This document shows, piece after piece, positions 22,481 to 26,062 of a stretch of 26,062 bases of DNA. The notes beneath the pieces were generated by a model. The model worked only from the letters and a program-made list of their open reading frames with translations. It ran no database searches and was not told the origin of the DNA. The position numbers and the translations under genes are program-made. The DNA is from Candidatus Krumholzibacteriota bacterium (lineage in GTDB: Bacteria; Krumholzibacteriota; Krumholzibacteriia; Krumholzibacteriales; Krumholzibacteriaceae), in the NCBI GenBank assembly GCA_030613345.1, contig JAUWMD010000004.1:1-26062 (forward strand), in the 5' to 3' direction. Within the stretch, counting starts at the first letter, position 1. Each line of letters begins with the position of its first letter.

Positions 22481-24489
22481 CACTCTTCCGGCAGAAGTGC
22501 CAGGAATTCATCGATCGAGAGGACGGTCACGCCGAGCCTGACCGCCTTTTCGTATTTGGAGCCTGGATCGCTTCCGGCGACTACGTAGTCCGTCTTTGCG
22601 CTGACGCTCGAGCTGACCCTCCCGCCGAGAGCCTGCACCCTTCCTTTCGCCTCGCCACGCGTTATCCCCTCGAGCGAGCCGGTAAAGACGAATGTCTTGC
22701 CCGTCAGGGGCAGGTCGGCCGCCGTTCTCTCGGGAGGCCTCGGCGCGACGCCCTGAGCGAGGAGGTCATCGACCGTCTTCCTGTTTCTCTCGTTCGAGAA
22801 GAAACCTGTGACGCTCGCGGCCACCTCGGGCCCGATCTCATGGATCCCGGTCAGTTCGTCAGCCGACGCGGCGGCGACAGCATCGAGCGACCCGTAATGC
22901 AGAGCGAGCAGCCCGGCGACATGCTCACCGACGTTTCTTATGCCGAGCGCGTAGATGAACCGCGAGAGCGCGATCTCCTTCGAGCGCTCGATCGCCTCGA
23001 GCAGGTTGTCCGCCGATTTCCCGGCGAATCCCTCGAGCTCGAGAAGCCTTTCCTCCTCGAGGCGGAAGAGGTCGGCGACGCTGCCGATTATCTCAAGGTC
23101 GACCATCGACTCGATGGTCTTTTCCCCGAGCCCCTCTATGTCGAACGCCCCCTTCGAGGCGAAATGCATTATCCCTCTCTTCAGCTGGGCGGGGCAGGAG
23201 AGGCCGCCGGTGCAGTAATGGTTCGCGCCCTCGGCTTCGACCGGTGATCCGCAGACGGGACATTGCTCGGGCATCGAGAAGGGCTCGCTTCTCTTCTGCC
23301 CCGCGACTTCTATCCGCTCCACGACGGCGGGGATGACGTCGCCCGCCCTCTCTATCCTCACGCGGTCGCCCGGGCGCACATCCTTGCGCTCCAGATCGCG
23401 CGCATTATGGAGCGTCGCGCGGCTCACTGTGACTCCACCGACGTCGACCGGTTTGAGCAGGGCGACAGGGGTGAGCTTGCCGGTGCGGCCGACACCGACA
23501 GCTATATCCTCGACATCGGTGATCTCGCGGCGCGGCTCGAATTTCAGCGCGAGCGCCCACCTCGGAGAGCGCGAGCGGGCGCCGACGGCGGCGCGGTCGC
23601 GCTTTGAATCTGCCTTGATCACGACTCCGTCTATCTCGAAGGGCAGCGCCTCCCTCGCTTCCGCAAGCCGGGCATGGAAGTCGATCGCCTCCTCGATCCC
23701 GGCGCATTCCTTCCAGTGATAGTCTATCAGGAATCCGTGGCCGGTCAGGGCCGCGAGCTCTCCTGCATGCGACGCGGGAGCCGGGGCGCCCTCGATCTTC
23801 ATTATTTCGTAGGCGAAGAATTTCAGGGGCCTCGATGCGGTGATCCTCGAATCGAGCTGGCGCAGCGCTCCGGCGGCGGCGTTTCTCGGATTGGCGAACC
23901 CGGGCTCGCCCCGCTCGGTCATCCTCCTGTTGAGCTCCCTGAATCCGGCGAGGGGCAGCAGCGCCTCTCCGCGCACCGACATCAGCGACGGCGCCGGGGC
24001 GCCCTGGAGGTGCAGGGGAACGCTGCGTATCGTGCGGACATTGGGGGTCACGTCCTCGCCGGTCGTGCCGTCGCCGCGGGTGGCTGCGCGGATCAGGAGG
24101 CCGTTCTCGTAGACCAGCTCGAGCGAGAGGCCGTCGAACTTCGGTTCGGCGGTGTACGCGACACGGTCCCTCTCGAGCGCCTTCCTCAGCCGCTCGTCGA
24201 ACGCCCGCGCCTCGTCGGCGCTCGTCGTCGAGTCGAGGCTGAGCATCGGCATCAGGTGCACGGCCGGCGGGAGGGAGGATCGCGGAGGAGCGCCGACACG
24301 TTTCGTCGGAGAATCGTCGGCCGCAAGGTCGGGGAAGGCTTCTTCGAGATCCTCCAGCTCTCTGAGGAGCTCGTCGTAGGCGGCATCCGATATCTTCGGG
24401 TTGTTGTCGATATAGTAGAGGCGGTCGTGCCTTTCGATCCGCTCCCTGAGCTTCGCGATCTTCTTTTCCGCGCTTTTCCCGTCCATCAT
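22480..24489 (-). CDS. ligA: NAD-dependent DNA ligase LigA
   Basis: The 669-residue ligase seals nicks in replication and repair. Domains in order: the NAD-binding Ia helices (RLYYIDNNPKISDAAYDELL), the adenylation domain with active-site Lys117 in AEPKFDG, and an OB fold. A four-cysteine zinc finger (CPVCG...HYCTGGLSCPAQ, spaced as in E. coli) follows, then the helix-hairpin-helix domain and a C-terminal BRCT domain (about 590-669, TGKTFVFTGSLEGITRGEAK). Length is the usual 670. ATG 24489 overlaps the stop of the preceding GH57-type gene and ATG 24486 is equally possible. The gene is thus likely translated from the same message as that gene. Confidence 0.97.
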   Translation of the reverse strand: MMDGKSAEKKIAKLRERIERHDRLYYIDNNPKISDAAYDELLRELEDLEEAFPDLAADDSPTKRVGAPPRSSLPPAVHLMPMLSLDSTTSADEARAFDERLRKALERDRVAYTAEPKFDGLSLELVYENGLLIRAATRGDGTTGEDVTPNVRTIRSVPLHLQGAPAPSLMSVRGEALLPLAGFRELNRRMTERGEPGFANPRNAAAGALRQLDSRITASRPLKFFAYEIMKIEGAPAPASHAGELAALTGHGFLIDYHWKECAGIEEAIDFHARLAEAREALPFEIDGVVIKADSKRDRAAVGARSRSPRWALALKFEPRREITDVEDIAVGVGRTGKLTPVALLKPVDVGGVTVSRATLHNARDLERKDVRPGDRVRIERAGDVIPAVVERIEVAGQKRSEPFSMPEQCPVCGSPVEAEGANHYCTGGLSCPAQLKRGIMHFASKGAFDIEGLGEKTIESMVDLEIIGSVADLFRLEEERLLELEGFAGKSADNLLEAIERSKEIALSRFIYALGIRNVGEHVAGLLALHYGSLDAVAAASADELTGIHEIGPEVAASVTGFFSNERNRKTVDDLLAQGVAPRPPERTAADLPLTGKTFVFTGSLEGITRGEAKGRVQALGGRVSSSVSAKTDYVVAGSDPGSKYEKAVRLGVTVLSIDEFLALLPEE

Positions 24490-26062
24490 CTGATTGGAAT
24501 CCGTTCCTCGAGGTCTTCGACGTTGAAATTGAATCTCTTCGCCAGGGCGAGCATCTTCCTCACTCCGCCCAGCTCTTTTCCGCTTTCCGGCTCCAGCTTT
24601 TCCATCCTGCCGACCGCCTCGCCGAGCGGCCCGGAGAGGATGTCGAATATAACGTTCTGTATCCCGTGGTCTTCCAGAGCGACACCTGCGTCGTCGATGA
24701 AATTCACGAAGTCGGCCAGCGTGCCGACGACACCCTCGTCGATTATCTCACGCAGGCCGCCCCGCGCCTCGACGAGGAGCTCGGTGAACAACCGGCATAT
24801 TTCGGACTTGTCGAGGGAGACGCCGTAGAAATCGGCTTCAGCCAGCACTGCCTTGACGCCCTCCAGACCGGCCGTGTCGAGCGTTCTCTCCCAGCTCTCC
24901 AGCTCGCGGCCGAGGCGCCGCGAGAGGACCGTCTCGGCCGGGACGCGGATGACGGCCGGCGCGACGAGACTGGTCTCGCTGAACAGCCTCAGCATGTCGC
25001 GGTCCTCGAGGTAGAGCTGCTCGAGCCGTTCCTCGAGGTGGTCGATCTGCCTGGCGGCGAGCTTGTCGAGGATCTTCTCCCTGTCCTCGGGGAAGAGGTC
25101 GCGCATCGCGAAGACGTGCCCGCCGAAGATCTCGGCGAATTTCCTGATTATCTCTTTCCTGTCCGACTCTTCAGGGAGCCTGTCGAGGCGCGTACGCAGG
25201 CGATCGTATTCCTGCGGGCCCGCAGCCTCCCTCACCATGCAGACGACCTTCGCGGGAGGCCCGAGGATGAGGGCGTAGGCGAAGAGCCGGCTCTCCAGCG
25301 AGAAGGGAGAGATCATCACGAACAGCCCCGTGCGGATCGACTCGTCGTCGAATTCCGTCGAATCCTCCTCCAACACCTCGAACTCGTAGCCGAAAGAGCG
25401 GGGGGAGGCGTCCGGGCATTCGAGGTGCCTCGTCAGGACGAACTGACCGGCGAGGAAGCCGCCGTCGACGGAGGAATATTTCTTTTCCTGCCTGTACAGG
25501 TCGGCTCCGGTGCCGTGCGTCTCGACATTGCTCACGGCCTTCTCCAGCTCGTCGAGCAGAAGCGACTCGAGCCGCTGGGGATCTTCCCTGCCGGCGAGCT
25601 CCGCCGCCCTCGCGGCATACTTCATCAGCTGTGTCGTCTCTATCCCCGAGATGTCGTTGAAGAACCAGCCGCACGACGTGTACATCAGCAGCGCGTTGCG
25701 CTGGGCCTCGAGAAGCGACACTCCCCGCGCGACATCGCTCTCCTGCAGCTCCCTTGCCGCGCGGTCTCTGACGAACCGGGACGCCGCCGCGGAGGACCTG
25801 TTCTCTGTGACTGTTATATATTCGTCGCGTGCCTTCCACGGATCTGCCAGGACGCCGCCGCCCTCTTTCGCAAACCGTGCGGCGAGCTCGTCGCGAAGCT
25901 CGTCGAGACCCTTGCGCAGCGGCGAACGCCACTCCTGGTTCCAGCCCTCCGGCGCGCCGGTGCTGCCCCCGCAGTTCTCCTTCCCGCGGCCGACTCCGTG
26001 CGGGCCCGCCCCGGCGGTGCCCGCGCCTGCCTCTCCGCGCGTGATCTGCCCCGGCCGTTGCG
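24486..26062 (-). CDS. GH57-family glycoside hydrolase-like protein, DUF3536 region, 5' end outside the window
   Basis: The frame is open from the right edge to TGA 24488-24486 (about 525 residues seen). It contains the strong family sequences GWNQEWRSPLRKGLDELRDEL, EYITVTENRS and LLEAQRNALLMYTSCGWFFNDISGIETTQ, followed by the long helical DUF3536 domain. In this family an N-terminal GH57 polysaccharide-deacetylase-like barrel precedes DUF3536; here the barrel must lie outside the window. Just before the WNQ motif the linker is Gly/Ala-rich. The HGVxRWxxxCGC pattern I expect there reads HGVGRGKENCGG, losing the Trp and the last Cys. An internal GTG at 25721 could be mistaken for the start, but conserved family sequence continues upstream of it. 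The substrate is probably an alpha-glucan, by family only. It overlaps ligA downstream. Confidence 0.85.
   Translation of the reverse strand, partial: QRPGQITRGEAGAGTAGAGPHGVGRGKENCGGSTGAPEGWNQEWRSPLRKGLDELRDELAARFAKEGGGVLADPWKARDEYITVTENRSSAAASRFVRDRAARELQESDVARGVSLLEAQRNALLMYTSCGWFFNDISGIETTQLMKYAARAAELAGREDPQRLESLLLDELEKAVSNVETHGTGADLYRQEKKYSSVDGGFLAGQFVLTRHLECPDASPRSFGYEFEVLEEDSTEFDDESIRTGLFVMISPFSLESRLFAYALILGPPAKVVCMVREAAGPQEYDRLRTRLDRLPEESDRKEIIRKFAEIFGGHVFAMRDLFPEDREKILDKLAARQIDHLEERLEQLYLEDRDMLRLFSETSLVAPAVIRVPAETVLSRRLGRELESWERTLDTAGLEGVKAVLAEADFYGVSLDKSEICRLFTELLVEARGGLREIIDEGVVGTLADFVNFIDDAGVALEDHGIQNVIFDILSGPLGEAVGRMEKLEPESGKELGGVRKMLALAKRFNFNVEDLEERIPIR

Noticed and set aside
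23674..24828. Plus-strand open frame of 384 codons opposite ligA
   Set aside because: Composition is that of an antisense shadow, and ligA on the minus strand is certain.
25719..25721. GTG at 25721 as the start of the DUF3536 gene
   Set aside because: Translation upstream in the same frame gives conserved family sequence (WNQEWRSPLR, EYITVTENRS), so the true start lies beyond the window.
25829..26044. Short plus-strand frame at the right edge
   Set aside because: Arg/Pro/Ser-rich shadow of the GH57/DUF3536 gene, whose frame is open through the same bases.
1..26062. CRISPR array, transposon ends, att sites, tRNA or rRNA
   Set aside because: I scanned for regularly spaced repeats, transposase motifs, terminal inverted repeats and cloverleaf patterns and found none. 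A subtle small RNA could be missed by eye.

Overview
The window is a dense, GC-rich bacterial chromosome segment of about 26 kb. It has no tRNA, rRNA, insertion sequence, phage gene or CRISPR array that I can see. The host is a diderm: there are SurA-like periplasmic chaperones, FtsEX plus an EnvC-like activator, an outer-membrane beta-barrel protein ending in Phe, and several lipoproteins. Despite the high GC, Arg is often AGG/AGA and Ile often ATA. The gene set, codon habit and WPDMT-type lipoproteins suggest an uncultured lineage of the FCB/Eisenbacteria/Krumholzibacteria kind; this is inference only.

Region 1 (1-13.8 kb, + strand) is one long, tightly packed run of housekeeping genes, many joined by 4-base stop/start overlaps: a frameshifted parvulin gene cut by the window edge, a second SurA-like chaperone, an S4 RNA-binding protein, pdxA, ftsE, ftsX, an envC-like gene, holB, ricT (yaaT/PSP1), metG, a tatD-radical SAM fusion, ksgA and a 670-residue beta-barrel protein. 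It merges the enterobacterial surA-pdxA-ksgA order with the Firmicute holB-ricT-metS-tatD-ksgA order, with ftsEX-envC in between.

Region 2 (13.8-15.8 kb, + strand) holds three small lipoprotein genes. The second and third are clear tandem paralogs. Each of these two has its own sigma70-like promoter, and a strong intrinsic terminator lies between them.

Region 3 (15.8-17.8 kb, + strand) holds a YibQ-type divergent polysaccharide deacetylase and pdxJ. PdxA and PdxJ act in consecutive steps of DXP-dependent pyridoxal phosphate synthesis.

Region 4 (17.8-22.5 kb) has alanine dehydrogenase on the minus strand, divergent from a MATE exporter that overlaps a homocysteine S-methyltransferase family gene. 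Next is a secreted protein of unknown function with an HTSHG motif, under its own promoter.

Region 5 (22.5-26.06 kb, minus strand) has ligA preceded by, and overlapping, a GH57/DUF3536 protein whose reading frame stays open to the window edge.

No clear new defence or mobile system is present. The least ordinary items are the TatD-radical SAM fusion, the lipoprotein triad behind the barrel gene, the substituted metal ligand in PdxA, the RGG-like tail on RicT and the secreted HTSHG protein.
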